Source of the DNA: Polyodon spathula | Lineage: Eukaryota > Chordata > Actinopteri > Acipenseriformes > Polyodontidae | Direction of reading: 5' to 3' | Assembly: GCF_017654505.1 (NCBI RefSeq) | Contig: NC_054559.1 | Location: 14,817,147-14,881,146, forward strand | DNA length: 64,000 nt | Shown: positions 32,301-45,886 of the stretch, piece by piece | Numbering within the stretch: position 1 is the first letter of the stretch | Layout of the letters: the number at the start of each line of letters is the position of its first letter | Position numbers and translations under genes: made by a program | The notes under the pieces: model-generated | Told to the model about the DNA's origin: nothing | Databases searched by the model: none | The model's input: only the letters and a program-made list of their open reading frames with translations

Positions 32301-35300
32301 TAGTAGTTTTGTGATTTGGTCTTTTGGAGTTTAAATAAGCAGTAAGTATCTTTATCATGCTTTTATCAGTGTGCTAGGTCTGTTCTGGTTACTTCACCTC
32401 TCCTGCTTGTGTGTCTGGTCTCAGCTTATTCTGACAAAGAGCCGTTAATAGCGTTCATTAATAAATGCCGCTAGGTTTCCGGCTTAAAAATACTGTGTAT
32501 TGACTTTCGATTAGGTTGGACGTGATTGTTCTGCATACACGGTTTTGTGTGGGTTACAGTTACAATTTATCGGGAAACTAATTCAGGGCGGTATGTCTTC
32601 CCTTGGGTGACCAAGGACACATTCGTTAAAATAGTTTTAAAACTTTATTTTATATATTTTTTTTTTACCACTATTACTGTTTTTCACATTAAACTAACAA
32701 AAAACAACAAGCTTGGATTACTGCACAGCCACTGCACCTTCCCTTTGCAATTCATGGGACCATGCTGCACCTTCACCTTTTATGGCTGTATTTGTAGTGG
32801 ATCATACTGTTTGTTTCTATCTGATCTGCTCTTAAAGTTCAGGGGTCTACCATAGGACAATGCCAGCTATGCACGTCCACTTTGAAATATCCCGTCTTCT
32901 ACTTGTTGAAAATGCTCTTGTGCCTGTGACTAGGAAAGTGGTGACCGTCTAACACAGGGGTGTCCAGTCACGGTCCTGGAGGGCCATTCCGCTCCAGGTT
33001 TAGCAGGTGCAATTATATCATGAACTACTTCAGGGTCTGGATGGAGGGTTAATTGGTTCAAGTGAACAATGAGCTTGATACTTCTGCTCTGCATATTCAT
33101 GATGGAATTCATTTCTGAATGTGGGCGAGTGAGTAGGTGAGTGGCTGCGGTTTTACACACACACTCGCACACGCACACACACATTACTGTGCTGCAATAC
33201 TGCAGTACAAAACACTGACCTCTTCGTTACCCATAACACCGACTTCCTCTTTCATACAGGCTGGCAATAAACACTGCTCCACAGGAGCCCGAGTAAAATG
33301 ATTAGTGGTTTTTTTTTTTTTTTTGTGGTTAATTTGAATCAGCAGCTGCTGTGGTCCTATTGTTTTGAAATGTTGCGTTTGTAATTATTCGATCAGATGC
33401 CTTCGAAGCAATCGCCTTCATTTACAAATCCCGAGGCCTACCCATCCGGAGCGCCAAGGTTTCCTTGTTTACACAGATTTCACACAACAAATCTATTACA
33501 CGTTGCTAAGAGACGGCCAGCCTCCCACACATTTTAGCTTACACAGGTTTTAAAAGGGAAGACCTCACGACTAAAACTATCGTCCCTGATGTTTTCAAAT
33601 GCATTTTTTCTTAATCTTCAACTTCAGCAGCTGTTCCCCTCATCAAACATTTCAAAATCGATATATCTTTTTTTTTATATAGAGTAGATAGCCCCCTTCT
33701 CTATATGGGACTATACAGCTGCACCACCAAGAATTTTAGGACTGAGACAGAATTTTAAAAAGCCATAATAGCAGCACAGCATTTCATGTCAGATTTCGAA
33801 ATGCCACAGTTTTTAATTGTAGGCCAGTTTTTCGTTTAGTATACAGAGAACTACAAAAGTGGCGGTATGTAATTCAATAGGTTAACTGAACATTATTCAG
33901 TTTCACTCGACTTTATGAAGCAAAATGAGTTAATTCTACTTAATGTTTGACCAGAGCTGTGCATGCTTTTTGTTTCTTTCTGTTCTCTACACGTGTCTCT
34001 ACTTGGCCTTGAGCTTGCATTAGGAATCCTTGGTGCTCTACAATCTAAAATAGTGGAGAAAAACAACAGAACCACCCAAGACTGTTACAAAACAGGATGA
34101 AAAGGGAACACGCCCACTGCGTTTGAATCCATTCAACCCTTAGGCTTTTTTAAATTAACAAATTTATTCTGTTCTACAGTACATTGGTAGTGGATTGAAG
34201 TGGATGAGCTCTATTGATTCAACTGAATCCAAGGTCAAGCTTGTTTAAATGGCTCCTGTACTATTTAGAGGGGGTGGGGACTTGTTTATAATGCACTGGT
34301 CTCAAACCATTTTCAACGGATATTTTCCATGGCTGAGAAACATACGTGACCCTTCAGCTCCAGTGGAGTTTATTATAGCTTATTTACCTTCCATCCGCCC
34401 TGACGATTACAATCCTATCTACAGATTTAATCAATACCGCATTGGCTTATGACATGTACTGACTGCAGTTAATATAAACAGGTTAAAAAAAAAAAAAACA
34501 CTCCAGAGGGGAATAATAAAAAAATTTTACAAAAGCGCCAGACGCTGGTACGACACGGGTCTGCATTCTGTAATAAATGAGCTTGAAGAGGACCAGTCCC
34601 ATTCCAATCAGAACAGCATAACCAGACCCAATTGGAAATGGAAACAGTAAACCTGCCTTCGTTGAATCTCTCTGATGGATTAAATATGCTGTTTATTAAT
34701 TAGAGGGTTTGGAGTTTCAGATCTGCTCCACCCTCCCAACACAGTAAGTGCTCTTAAAACGCTAACGAATACAGATATGCGTTATTTTTAATGACAGTAC
34801 TCTTATTTATGGTGTCACTTCTATGCAGTGGAGGACCTTTCCATTTCAACCGCTGTTTTTTTTTTAAGCAGAATAATTCCACTGTAATGAAGAACGATTA
34901 GATTTATTCTTACCAAAAAAAATACAAAAATAAATACAGACATAGTTACACTTCTAGACAACACTGGCATAATAACAAATGTTTTAGAATGTACCCTCTT
35001 TGATAGAAGCAGCTACTCAACAGATACATAGCGAATTACATAAGTGATTGAAGACGAAAGAAGAGAATAATAACCCTGCAGTTCTAAATAGATGTGAACC
35101 ACTGAAGAGTAAGGTTAAAATCTGCTCAACTACAACCCCTCAGATCTTAAAGTATTTCTAATCTAGAGTGAATATCTTGCTCTGCAGTATAATACAGGTC
35201 TTACACAGGCTATTACACGTCTATCATGAAGTTACAGCATGGGGTTGAGGAAATCATAGTGACCTCTTATTCTAAATGGACTACAGCGCTTCATTAAGCG

Positions 35301-38087
35301 AACCCCTGTCCAGGGCTAACTCTGGATGTTACTGTCTGCTAAAAAGCCTGCAAAACATGCATTGCGGCCAGCCAGTACAGTGTGTAACAGTCATGTCATT
35401 TGAATAGGGGATTTGAATAGCAACACTTAGGAGTTATTGTTCAAGAACAGAGATGACATGCAAATCAAAATTTCACGAGTCCACAACTCTTCTCAACTGC
35501 AACCCACAAATTCCTGAAAATATAGCAGGTGGGGGAAATGCGATATCCACGTGAGCACATTTTTTGGAAAAAGCACAGATTATACAGGGGAATACGATAC
35601 CACGAGACCAGTTTATCCTAGCACTGGAGTGTTTGAAGTCACGTCAAATCTCGACAGTTACTGTCTTTAGGTCCACCTACCCTAATCATTAGAAGTAGAC
35701 ATCTCTCCAGCTAGTGTCTTTACAATATTAAACTTTCTAGACTGGTGACAGACTCTGGCCTTTAATCCAATACTGCATTCATTACCTGCTTTCTCATGAG
35801 CTTTAATTGGCTAAAATGACCCTCCTCCCCCTCTCTCATACTACAATTATGAATAAGCCTCTCAAACGAAAAACAATACACTTTAACTCCTTCATTTGGA
35901 ATACTCAGATCCCTAATAAAACAGGCAATTAAAAGAGTTTAGTAGGAGTGCATCACAGTCCCTTCCTGTGGGTGCGTGTGCAGTAGCAAGGTTCTGTTCA
36001 GTCCACAGAAAAGTGGTTCTGAAAGGATTTTAAGAACTGTATCCGTACTTCACACGTGAAATTATAATTAGCGATAATAAAGAAAAGGGATGGTTTGAGC
36101 GACATTCAAATATTTTGATAACTGATCATTTTGCAGACATTTTTCATTTTAGGTAAGATTTTATTTTATTTTATTTTTGGATGTTGTTGTACTTTGGTTA
36201 AAAAGCAGATTTGAAACACCCAGAATGACACACTGCAGTGGGGAAAAAAATACTTCTTTTAAAAAAAAAAAAAAAGTGCATGGAAAAAGATGAGACACCA
36301 GCCATCAGTCAGCCTGCAAAACACAAGTGAATAATATCATCAGCGGCCTAAAGACAGTCGCCTCTGTGTTATTCATATTCAGACATGGTGTTAAATCCCC
36401 AGATACCTTTTTAATACTAATCACACAATTAAAATCCAAGTTAAAAAAACAAACACATTCAATATGTTTGCACCAAACAAAGCAGCACTGAATCAATTTA
36501 TATCCTACTTTGCTTTTCTTTTTTAAATGTATGAAATCCTGGAGCCAAAGCCTTAGCTTTGCATCTCCCAGAGACCTTATGAAAGAAGCACAGCTAATTA
36601 AGATCACAGTTTCCAGCTACTAATAGCAACATGTTTTAACTGGGCTTTGGGAGATGAAAGGTGATGTTATGCAAAGAGGAGCACGCTTAATGCAAGGGAA
36701 AGAATATCCTTTATCTGGTAAGGAATAAACCATCTTTTAGGAGTCCCTGCTCTGTTTCCTTGAGCTTTAATAGCGGGCAGATGCTGAACAGGGGACAAGC
36801 AACACCAGCAGGATTATATAAGTAACTGCTTTTTAATTGATTATTCCACGTGTACAATATAATCACAACAAAGTGTGCTGCCAACTGAACAGTGTTCCAG
36901 CGCCGACATGGGCTTCTCTGCTGTGTGTCCAGACTTTTCTGAGAAAGGACTGGTTGCAAATTGCATTTAGAAGATCTTAGGCACCAGTTCACCTGTCTCA
37001 GAGAAATATTGCAGCCGTTTACTAGAAAAAGCCAAGAGCAGCTCTCTACCTTCCACTGCAAACCTCCGCTGCAGCGTCGCACAGCTGCTTTAGAACTGTC
37101 CTGAACTAGCATGTTATCTTTTTAATGATTTTTCAGTACAGCTGTTCTGTAAGACAAGCTAAAACACAACTGGGTTTTGATACAAATGTAATAAAATGCC
37201 TATCATTGTTTTTTCCTTTGTTTTATTGGATAACATTCCTAATAAAATGATCTAACGTCTAGTTTACTGTTTCGGTCCTTTAAAACGTCACTGGACAGAG
37301 GTCTCAGTATGACTTTCCTTGCAGTAAATAAATACTTTTTCAGAAGCAATCTACTGTTTGCCAAGCCTCCTAATAGCAGAGTGTTGGTTTTTTAGTACAA
37401 TGACTACATTTCAAACCAACACAGAGTTGTTTGTTCTGATAACACTAAGGGGTTTTCTTCATGCCTTGCCAAACAGGAGTTGTTTAAACAGAAAAATGAG
37501 AAATGTCACCTCTGCAGACTCAATCACATTGGCATCTCTTAATTGCTCTTGCAGACAAAAGGACACAGAAAAGTAAATGGTAGTCTATTCACAGACTTCT
37601 CTGCATTATAACAAGCCAGACAATGCCTATGATACAGCATTCCTGTTGCATTACAGATAGGAAGCTCTTGTATAGATTTCATTTACACCATATAAAAAGT
37701 CAAACAAAATGCTTATAGGATATCTTTTACCTCAAGGCTTTTTACTTTAAGAACTAAATGTGATAACTGAAATTATTTAAAAAGCACATGTATCAAAGGA
37801 CACTATTATAGTGAGAAGCCTCAGTTTTTTTTTTCCTTTTAAAACACAAGTAAAGTAAAACAACAGCAGCACCTTAATAAAAAACTAAAACCAAAAGCTG
37901 GTTTACTAAGTGTTACATTACTGGAGGAGCAGCTCAATAAGCTGGGCACTCACCCATCAGCGATGGCGAGGTCTCCAGTGCTATTCCTGGTCTCTCTGCT
38001 TGAGGGTGTCTGTGCTTTCCCGAGGAGGGACTGTTGGCTCTGTACTTGCTTCAGCACACTGCTCTTTATATCCAGCAGTGTTGACAT
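17116..38087 (-). CDS. BAIAP3: BAI1-associated protein 3 (Munc13 family, two C2 domains)
   Basis: Thirty-three coding exons were assembled from 37954-38087 (exon 1) to 17116-17222 (exon 33). They total 3537 bases (1178 residues; human 1187), with every phase consistent; the exons are listed in the three block entries that follow. The N-terminus MSTLLDIKSSVLKQVQ is nearly identical to human BAIAP3. Order: C2A (about residues 160-300), Munc13-homology region (about 370-965), C2B (about 993-1143), and a short C-terminal helix (EFVKKLKEIEKS). BAIAP3 acts in Ca2+-dependent dense-core vesicle secretion and endosome-to-Golgi recycling in neurons and endocrine cells. Calcium-binding aspartates are present in both C2 domains. 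The closest alternative, UNC13D, is rejected because residues such as RANGTAG and QHISLSPDSI match BAIAP3. Confidence 0.95.
17739..17794. repeat. Short tandem duplication beside a BAIAP3 acceptor
   Basis: The segment AGGAAGCAGCAACAGGATTG plus CAT occurs twice, 33 bases apart, starting at 17739 and about 17772. It lies immediately upstream (in transcript sense) of the exon 32 acceptor at 17729, so it overlaps the polypyrimidine and branch-point region. Confidence 0.7.
18354..19156. repeat. 40-bp minisatellite filling BAIAP3 intron 30
   Basis: There are 20 copies of a 40-base unit beginning GATTCAGGATGAGCTGTGTG. The first copy has a 6-base duplication (GATGAG) and the fourth a 1-base insertion. 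The last 16 starts (18521-19121) are exactly 40 apart. The array takes up about 93% of the 863-base intron between exons 19172-19292 and 18185-18308. It stops about 15 bases from the donor and 45 bases from the acceptor. Confidence 0.97.
23301..23355. repeat. (AAT)n microsatellite
   Basis: This is a nearly pure AAT run of about 18 copies in a BAIAP3 intron. Confidence 0.9.
23867..24025. mobile_element. MITE-like element, copy D
   Basis: It begins CAGGGATGGAAATAAGACTC and ends with the inverted complement ...GCCATCCCTG. The sub-terminal TGCATAGCAGTTT is also mirrored near the right end. It lies in BAIAP3 intron 18, ending 64 bases from exon 18. It is the clearest long copy of the family seen in TSR3. 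Confidence 0.65.
24236..24682. repeat. ~40-bp imperfect minisatellite in BAIAP3 intron 17
   Basis: There are about 11 copies of a 38-40 base unit containing AAAGCATAGGGAAGCATTGT, with older, more diverged copies at the left end. It lies between exons 24090-24187 and 24737-24793. The minus-strand reading frames through it (rich in LCFTMLPYAL) are repeat by-products. Confidence 0.9.
26583..26745. repeat. Old interspersed repeat fragment
   Basis: TATTTTTATAACGCCCTTCA and the following CCAGAGCACTGTACAACATT are related to the segment at 59518-59575 (ATTTATGTTATACAGCGCCT). Both look like parts of a dispersed fish repeat. Its class is not recognised. Confidence 0.45.
29488..29507. repeat. (GT)n microsatellite
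   Basis: This is a pure GT run of about ten copies between BAIAP3 exons 5 and 6. Confidence 0.9.
32017..37953 (-). other. BAIAP3: BAIAP3 intron 1 (non-coding)
   Basis: This is 5.9 kb between coding exons 1 and 2, with no recognisable gene. It holds a dispersed-repeat piece at about 32955-33060 (GGTCCTGGAGGGCCATTCCG), a CA run near 33158-33182 and several A/T runs. A 67-codon frame at 34249-34452 matches no family that I recognise. Confidence 0.7.
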
Positions 38088-38276
38088 GGTGATTTGCTAC
38101 CTGAAGAGGAAGGAGGAGGAGGAAGGTGACACAGTGTGACTGGCACACAGACAGTGGGGTTTCACTTTGGAAGCTCCACACAGATTTCTGACTCAAGCAA
38201 CAGGTGCAGTTAGAGAGAGCTCCCCAGCAAACAGCATCTCCTATTAATACTAGGAGCGAAAGATACAAAAACGACA

Positions 38277-38283
38277 GGGGGGG

Positions 38284-38336
<53 letters not shown>
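38277..38336. repeat. (G)n(GA)n tract
   Basis: A ten-base G run is followed by about 25 uninterrupted GA copies, roughly 240 bases upstream of the first BAIAP3 coding exon. Confidence 0.95.
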
Positions 38337-38339
<3 letters not shown>

Positions 38340-41300
38340 CGTCTTTAAAGAATGCACTGGGTGAAACTCCCCTTTTTTATTTCAGTTAGAACATTAATTT
38401 AAATATGTACAAAAGCAACCCAGCAACCTGGTAACAGGAACGCTGGCCCTGTAACGGTCTGCCCTTCTCCAGGCCACCCCCCCATATGCAAAAGCTTGCA
38501 GCAATTGGAATGACAATTCAGCCCTTCAGTAAATCCATCTAGAATTCTCCACACAATTGTTTCAATAATAGCAATAATAATTCAATATTCCAAAGTGTAC
38601 TTAAATATCCCTCAGAGGGGTATTCTGACAAAATGGCTCTCTCAAAGTGGGAAACAGCTTTTAATTAGACAGTCATTTATTTTTCTTGCACAACTGAATA
38701 CAATCATCCAACTCATTGCTTCTTTAAGCTTAATTTTTAAAGCTTTGAATAAAATGGATAATGTGTTTCACAAGGACGTGATTACATTAAACGATAGCAG
38801 ATTCCATAAAGATGTCTAAACGTCAGGGTTCCAGCAATGGAAAGCCCCAGAATTGGCTGCTGCCGTGGAAGTTTCACTGTTTGTAATTTTTCTTCTCTAG
38901 TTTCTGATTTTCTGGGTGGTACAAGTTCAAAACATTTTGTACAAGCATTTCAAAGCATGCATGCAGCACTTGAAAAGCTGACGGATCAGATTCTCTAAAC
39001 TTAACTTTGATTAAGTTCCGAGAACTTGCAGCAAAAGGAAAAATAATTGGATCGAGATTCTCTGTAATAAAAAATATGAAATTGCATGGCTTTCAATTTG
39101 CATAAACTGTATTCAGTATTATCAAGGCCAGAGATAAATAAAAAAAAAGAAAAAAAGATATCAGAAAGCTTGTTGAAACACTTTACAGTATTATAATTAC
39201 AACGTTAACCACGTCTTCTCTGCCGCGGTCCGATTTATTATCAGAATAGATCTGTCACTATGGCTACAAGTCAATCCAAGGAAACAAGACTTTACAAGGT
39301 CAGGTAAGAGAATATTTATTTGCTCTAATCAACTAAACCAACCAACTATATCCTCAGCTCCAGATTAGCCACTTACTATTAAAATGAATAACACAATAAA
39401 AAAAAAAAAAAAGTTTTATTAAAATATACCCAGTAATATGAGCTAAACAATCAGAAGTGCTTGCCTTGTCTATCTTGTCCTTGTGTAAATTGCCTGTCTC
39501 TTTGTGTGACTTTGGAATGCAAACGGCACCTCTAGACCTGCATTCTGTACTAATCAGTAAAAGCGGCGAGACTAGGGTCATTGTCTAGAGAAGCAGCAGC
39601 ACTACACAGAACTTTAAAAAAGATGTTTGAGGTGGTGTTCACTCTTCAGAAAATGGACACACGCAGACTTCTGTGAAAAACAGTACTAACTTTTGTTCGT
39701 GCACACCAGCAGCTGCATAACAGAACATTATGTACCTTGTGTTCTAGAACAGAGCAAGGATACAAATAAACACCAAAAACAGTCAGTTAGAGCTGATTTG
39801 AAGCTTGGTTTTGCGTTTTACAAATATGAGAAGCCAGCAGGTCCCCCATGAGAGAACGAGACAAGTCACTGCTTCCCAAAGGGGAGGCACTGCAGGCATA
39901 CAGTCAGTGCAGGCATACAGTCAGGTTAACTTTATGACTGAATGAAAACCACTTTCCCTCATTTCTGCTGTGAAACTCACATAACCACAGAGTCAGGATC
40001 TGCTTTGCTAGTCTCTTCCAATACAGCAGACACTGGTCTCCTGAAGGTCATTTTAACCCCAAGCGATGGATTCTATGGAGATCCCCTCTTAGGAGGATAC
40101 CTCTGGGGTTCTTGGCTGCCACCACTGCCGGGAAGAGTTATAAATCCAATAACTATAATAAAATGACTACTGGATTTGTGCATCTAGCAGCTTCACTCCA
40201 CTCACAGGTACATCAGAGCAGGACGAAGTGACTCCATTGCAACTTCTACAAATACAAAGAAATAAATAACCCCACCCCTTACATTTTAATGCTGTTTGCA
40301 ATCGTTCCTTGTTCTGCTGAGCTAATGTAGAGCTAGAGATAGTAATATAGTCTAATCATTCCTCTCTATTGCTGCCGTCTTGCTTCCCACACTTGAAAAA
40401 TCATGTGCTATTGTGACCTTTCAACTCTGTTGCTTCACAGTAAAGTAGGAAGCAACTCATATCACCAAAAATAAATTATATATATTTTTAAAATCAAATA
40501 ACAGTAAATCAAACTGTCTACTTTCCGCTGCCTTATTGAGTGGTAAGCTACGTTGTCTGCTTATACCAACTCTTTACATTCTCCATCATCCTGTTACTTT
40601 TGGGTTTTTTAAACCCAGTCCCGGTACTGTAATCTGGGTCAGAAATGCACCTGCACATTTTAAAACCCAGCAGATCCAGAACTGACGAAACAGAGAACAC
40701 ATTTCCACTTCCAAGGAACAGTGTACTAATGCACCAAAAAAATAACCTGATTAGCATTTAAATAACAGCCTTACATTCACATGAACTTTTAATGAACGCA
40801 GTAAGAGACCTCTTTAAAAACACTACAAATTAACATGTCACAGCGACTGCCAATTCACTGAACACAGAAAGACAAAAATTGTAGGCTTGACAATGTGCAA
40901 CGCATAGAACACATCTATCAGATGCTAATAAAATTGTGCAGGATTGTTATTAGCAGACAGACATTAACCAGCAACAACAGATCTATGGATGAAAAGATAG
41001 GATTTACGCAAGATAAAAAGTGCCCTCAAAAGAGAAGAAACCCGAATTAATGGCTGTTATTAAAATGTTAGTAAAAGCATACTTCTATTTGATGAGCTTG
41101 TGATTGGGATTTTACAAACCAGAGTTAGTAACTGTGCACAATCCTGCCCTATCTGGCTATATATTTATAACTCAATAACCATCAATTTGACACATTTGTC
41201 ATCTTTCTGCCTTTAAATTTCTGCAGCAGATGCTGTGAAAGCTGTCAAACAAATACCTGTTGATCTCTTCAGTCTTTACAGTTTATATGAGAGAGAGAGA

Positions 41301-44300
41301 GAGTTCTGTGCAGCTACACTTTTTATTGCATTTTTAAATGAAACACTAAAATGTTTTCTTGTATATACCGTTTACAGTGCATCAGGGTGTGTCGCTGTGA
41401 TCAGGGTCAGTCAACATTACCTTGCATTACCTGGGAGGGTGAATTTACAATTAGGAGTTATGAACAGATATCTCTTTTAAGGTCTCACTGTTCGCTCCCT
41501 GCCATGCAGAATGCACACAGACAAAAGAAATCAGACGTGTTTCTCGAATACAAACCAATGAGCCCGCTCCAGACTGGTTTTTCTTCTTTAATGCTTGCCA
41601 GTTGCATGGTCCTGCCCATCATGAATGCATGACTTGATAAGAAGAACTAATATTTATTATTATACAATGTGGTGTTTGTGTTCCATTGTAAACAACCTAG
41701 ACCAGTACGTGATGCTAGTTAGTCATTCTCAACGTTTCCTAATGGAAATGTTTGTGAAAGAACTTCCATATTCTACAGAAAGAGCTTCTTCTTATTCCAC
41801 AATATTCTGGCATTCTTGGTTTTATATGACAGTGCTACCCGACCTATGAAACTATTGTAATTGCATTTCCACACAGTACAATTTTGATTCTTGCAAGACT
41901 TCTGATTTGATTCTAATCTGGGCACTGCCAGGGGACAGTCTTATTACTGAACAGCAGTAGCAATCATAGAAGAAGTGGAAAAATGCATCGAAAGAAAACA
42001 GAAACCCTTAGTGTGAAATCCTCAGGTGCAGCATGCTAAGGAGTTTGCCAATCACAGACATACACTACCCATTGCACAGTTCAACACTAAGGCATAGTCT
42101 AATGTGAAGCCACTAGTGCATGTTAAGATGAGTGTGCATGGTTATTGTGCAGCTTACTGGGTCCTTCAGCACACTACTAAGTAAGAATGCAGATTTTGCA
42201 CAAGAGCTTGGGTTGTAGCTTTGCTGCCCTGAGCTGGAGAGACAGATCACCTGATAGCATTGCGACTTCAATTCCGCACGAGCCTCGACCTTTACTTCAG
42301 GAGCACATTCGGTCAGATCAACCCCTACACATCAATACTAAAAACCGCTCTTCCCACAAAAGAGCCACCCCACCAAATAAATGAGCATTATGTTTTATGA
42401 ACACTTGCCCCTTATGGAGCACCAGAGTGGCCTCGCTCAGAAGGAGAGCAATTAAAAAAAACAAGACTACTCCGTCACAGCGCTGCTACAGGTGCAGGCG
42501 GATTTATTGTGAAAAACACTTCATATCAACCCCCCCCCCCCCACGCTTCTCTGAGGAAGTTGAAAATGTTAGGTGAAAGAGGGTTCTGTACACATCAGAT
42601 CTCAATGCAATATTGAACTAACTTGTGCACCCAAGTCAACATCATATGAGCACATAAAGCTATGCAAAGACCAAAAAAATAAATAAATGCAACAGTACAA
42701 TAATCAGACGGATATTATTACAATGCATTTCTTTAATAAATTGCTGCCCGGACTCCTGGGTTATTTACGTATAGTTCAGAAACTAAACAATATTCTGTGG
42801 AGTGTGCACTAATTCAGGGATTTGCTTTCTATTGACAATAATATAAAGTCTTTAATATTCATTTCAACGAACACTAGATCCTCCTACAGTAAGAGCAACC
42901 CTGTTCTCCCTTTTCTAAAGGGCAGATGGATTAGTATAATATGGTTTTAGCTACATCAAAATTAAATTAGAGACATTATCCCCGTTCTTCTTTTTTTTAA
43001 CAGAGGTAGCCTGGAGCTCTGTCGATCAGCGTATATAAAGAGTGTTTAACGTTCTGGACCAGTTGACAAGAGTCTGTCTAACACTTATCAGTCATCCCCA
43101 TGGTGTGTTCTAAACACAGGGGCTGAGTTTAACTGCTGTTCAGTCACATGACCACCATCCCCTTTACACAGGGGCTGAATGAGCAGCTGTCCTGGTCTGT
43201 GGTGAATCTATCCATCATTTTTGGTCTACTTGAGCTGGAATGGCCCAGTCTAAGCCAACTACATTGCTAAAAAGGATTAATACTGCAACATACATGGCCT
43301 ATGTTTTTTATTATTAGCTTCTCTGATAATATTTTTCTGCTCCCAAGCAATATTAAAGGATGTTGTTTTTAAAAAATAATCTTCCAGTAACACATCCACT
43401 CCCAGTGGGAATACCACCTCCCATGATTAATATCTGCACGCGTTTATTACATTCCACTTAAGTGGGTATTACCATATAATATTGAGAGGCATGGTTTGCC
43501 CCAGTCGCCCAGGTAACCATGGCAACACTACAGTAAATCTCACCAGCAGAAGCATACTGTTGCACCTTATACACAGCGGTTTGGCGATTCACACAGTGTT
43601 CATATCACAGACAGATAATGTGAACTGCCTCAATATTAAACACGACGAAGGCTGTGTTTGTACATGACTTTTCCTGACTTTTCCAATTCAACCCCTAATT
43701 CCTATTCTCCAACATGATAGGCAGTGCAATTATATAAATTATGGAAACAGGCGAAGGAGTACTAAAAAGTTATTGCAAAGTGCCTTGCAGTTCTGTAATT
43801 AAGACACACATACACACACAAAAAAAAAACGAAGTCAAAAGGTAATACAATAACTCCCAAGCTGCAAGCTGACAGGCGGAGGTAGATAATTGTATTGCGA
43901 GGTTCTCGATCACCAGCCAGATACTGCTTTGCCTACATTGATAACACAGATGGCACTGGAAGAAACAGTGTGGATGTGGGTTTATTACTGCACTGAAAAT
44001 GCGCTCCGTTAATCAAGGTCTTTGCTTCTGTTGGTATTCCTACGGCTTTGGCGAGTGTCACAAGGCTTTGATGAACAGTCTTGACAGTATTTTCCATATT
44101 AAAACCAAAAGGTCCTTTCTGTTGCGCATCTGTTTTGTGACAGTAAGCCAGCCAGAAATGGTTTCAAGTGTGTAGATGCTGGCGGCACAGCTAGTGAAGC
44201 GTTGGGATTACTGTCTATCAATACAAATTCCCGTGTCATTTTAATTTGTGGATTTATTTGGCTTATCTGTGTCACTGTATTTTGTGACACAGATAGGTTC

Positions 44301-45324
44301 CGTGTTTCCAAAGGGAAAGTCATTAAAAGTGGGTCCTTTCTACACCGCCCTTCACCTGTGTTGTTTTAAATTTTAGCTAAACACAGTTTCTGAAAATAAC
44401 TCCAATCTGAATACACTGGGCGTCAACACAGTTGTGTGTAGACGACTAGAGAACGGTACTAGTTTTGCAATAACAAAGCAAAAACCAACCTCATTTAAAA
44501 GTCGTGGAAACGTGTCCCAAGACTATGGTGCAAGCCATTTCATTATCCAAGTTCAACAACCCAAGATTCACGTCACGTATTATAAACACCCTGCTCTATA
44601 CAGATGCATCAACTTACAACAGTTTTCAAGAGCCATCAAGCAATTACCTACAAAACAGTAACAATTTGAAATTCGTGTTATGTAAAAACAATACACATTT
44701 CTAAAACGCATGACTTAATACAATGCAATCACTAAAGAATCCACTGATTTTACACAAAGCACATAAAACTGGTGCATTCAACAGCCGGCAATGCAAAGAT
44801 CTATTCACAGCTATTTCATTAATTTTCTATATACCCCTGTCACACTGTCATTACCACGCGTCAAAATTATGTTTAGGCAAGTGCATTAGTATTGCAATCA
44901 ACAGTTTATTAAAACGTTTGAGACAAACAAAAAAAGGAGGTTTTAGCAAGATGTTAACTTAAAAAAAAAACTTCTTGTAACCACACAAGCAACTTGTACA
45001 GCAATTAAATACAACGCAAGCCCCACCTGTTAGGCGTATACTTCAGTTATTTCTCATACACCTTCCAAAAATCTTGAGCAAAAAAGATGCGGCGCTGAAT
45101 GACGTCCTAATGTCTTCTTGTACTTGTTGCCAAAGTGATGCGAGTAGCCTTTCTGGAACATTCGAGACAACGCGAAAGTGTTTTATTTTCTGATTCACGA
45201 TTTTTCTTTTTTTTTTCACGTGTTTTTTTTTTCTCGGCACGATCCTTATACGGTCACAGGAAGTTGTGGGAGTATCTTTTCCCGAAGCTGCGTCGCCGGA
45301 GGAGAGAAAGACTCCTCGACTTAC

Positions 45325-45400
45325 CTGAAGCATCAATGCTTTTGTACTTTTTAGCACAGAGAGAAACAGGCAGAGGAACAAACCTTAGAACAAATGTTTA
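45325..45400 (-). other. BAIAP3: Candidate 5' untranslated exon of BAIAP3
   Basis: On the minus strand, GCTTCAG|GTAAGTCGAGG is a perfect donor ending at 45325. BAIAP3 exon 1 begins with an acceptor (CTTCCTCTTCAG at 38101) and so needs an upstream untranslated exon. The CpG-bearing stretch at 45280-45320 fits a promoter neighbourhood. The exon length is a guess. Other exons further upstream are equally possible. Confidence 0.25.
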
Positions 45401-45539
45401 CTGATGCACGTGTACTTACTTATTAAACAATGAGTTATTTTAAAAAACAAACAAACAAAAAAACAGTACAGTAAAACTATTTAATTTGACATTGCAGTAA
45501 TATATACATATAAAGTGTATGGTCATATGGTCATTTTAA

Positions 45540-45846
45540 AACAGTCTGTGTCAACTCTAGGGAGTTCAGGAAGTTGCTTTGCAAAACCTTAAATCTTAAA
45601 ATATCAAGTAGGTTTGTTTGTTATGTCATGCATTCGGACCCCGCAGGAGCAAGTGCAGCCAAACTCTGCACGGCCTCCTCTTTCATCCAGGGGAAGGGCG
45701 AGGGCTCTGTGTAGATCCAAAATTTTGACCCCCGGGGTACTTTATTTAGTAACCCCATTGCTGGATCACTACAGTAGCCATGTATCTCAAATGAAATAAA
45801 CCCACAAAACCAACAAAAAAAAAAAAAAAAAAAAAAAAACAAAAAA

Positions 45847-45886
<40 letters not shown>

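Larger units (their letters stand above)
26377..38087 (-). other. BAIAP3: BAIAP3 exons 1-11: N-terminus and C2A domain
   Basis: Exons in transcript order: 37954-38087, 31929-32016, 30993-31079, 30290-30397, 29793-29852, 28779-28845, 28017-28230, 27749-27793, 27436-27513, 26993-27098, 26377-26484. The first exon continues upstream to an acceptor at 38101, so a 5' untranslated exon exists elsewhere. C2A landmarks: YALKVSVMEGKNLLAKDSNG, YSDPYCMLGILL, PARYIQVTEVKPETLNPVWN, QLHLDIWDHDDDVS and RANGTAG. A Lys/Glu-rich loop is inserted after the SDPYC strand. Intron 1 is the longest, at 5.9 kb. Confidence 0.93.

Noticed and set aside
34249..34452. 67-codon plus-strand frame in BAIAP3 intron 1
   Set aside because: It matches no family I recognise and has no supporting splice sites or neighbouring exons. 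A chance frame is more likely.
17116..38087. UNC13D (Munc13-4) as the identity of the C2/Munc13 gene
   Set aside because: The N-terminus, the RANGTAG and QHISLSPDSI stretches, and the TSR3/GNPTG neighbourhood all fit BAIAP3.
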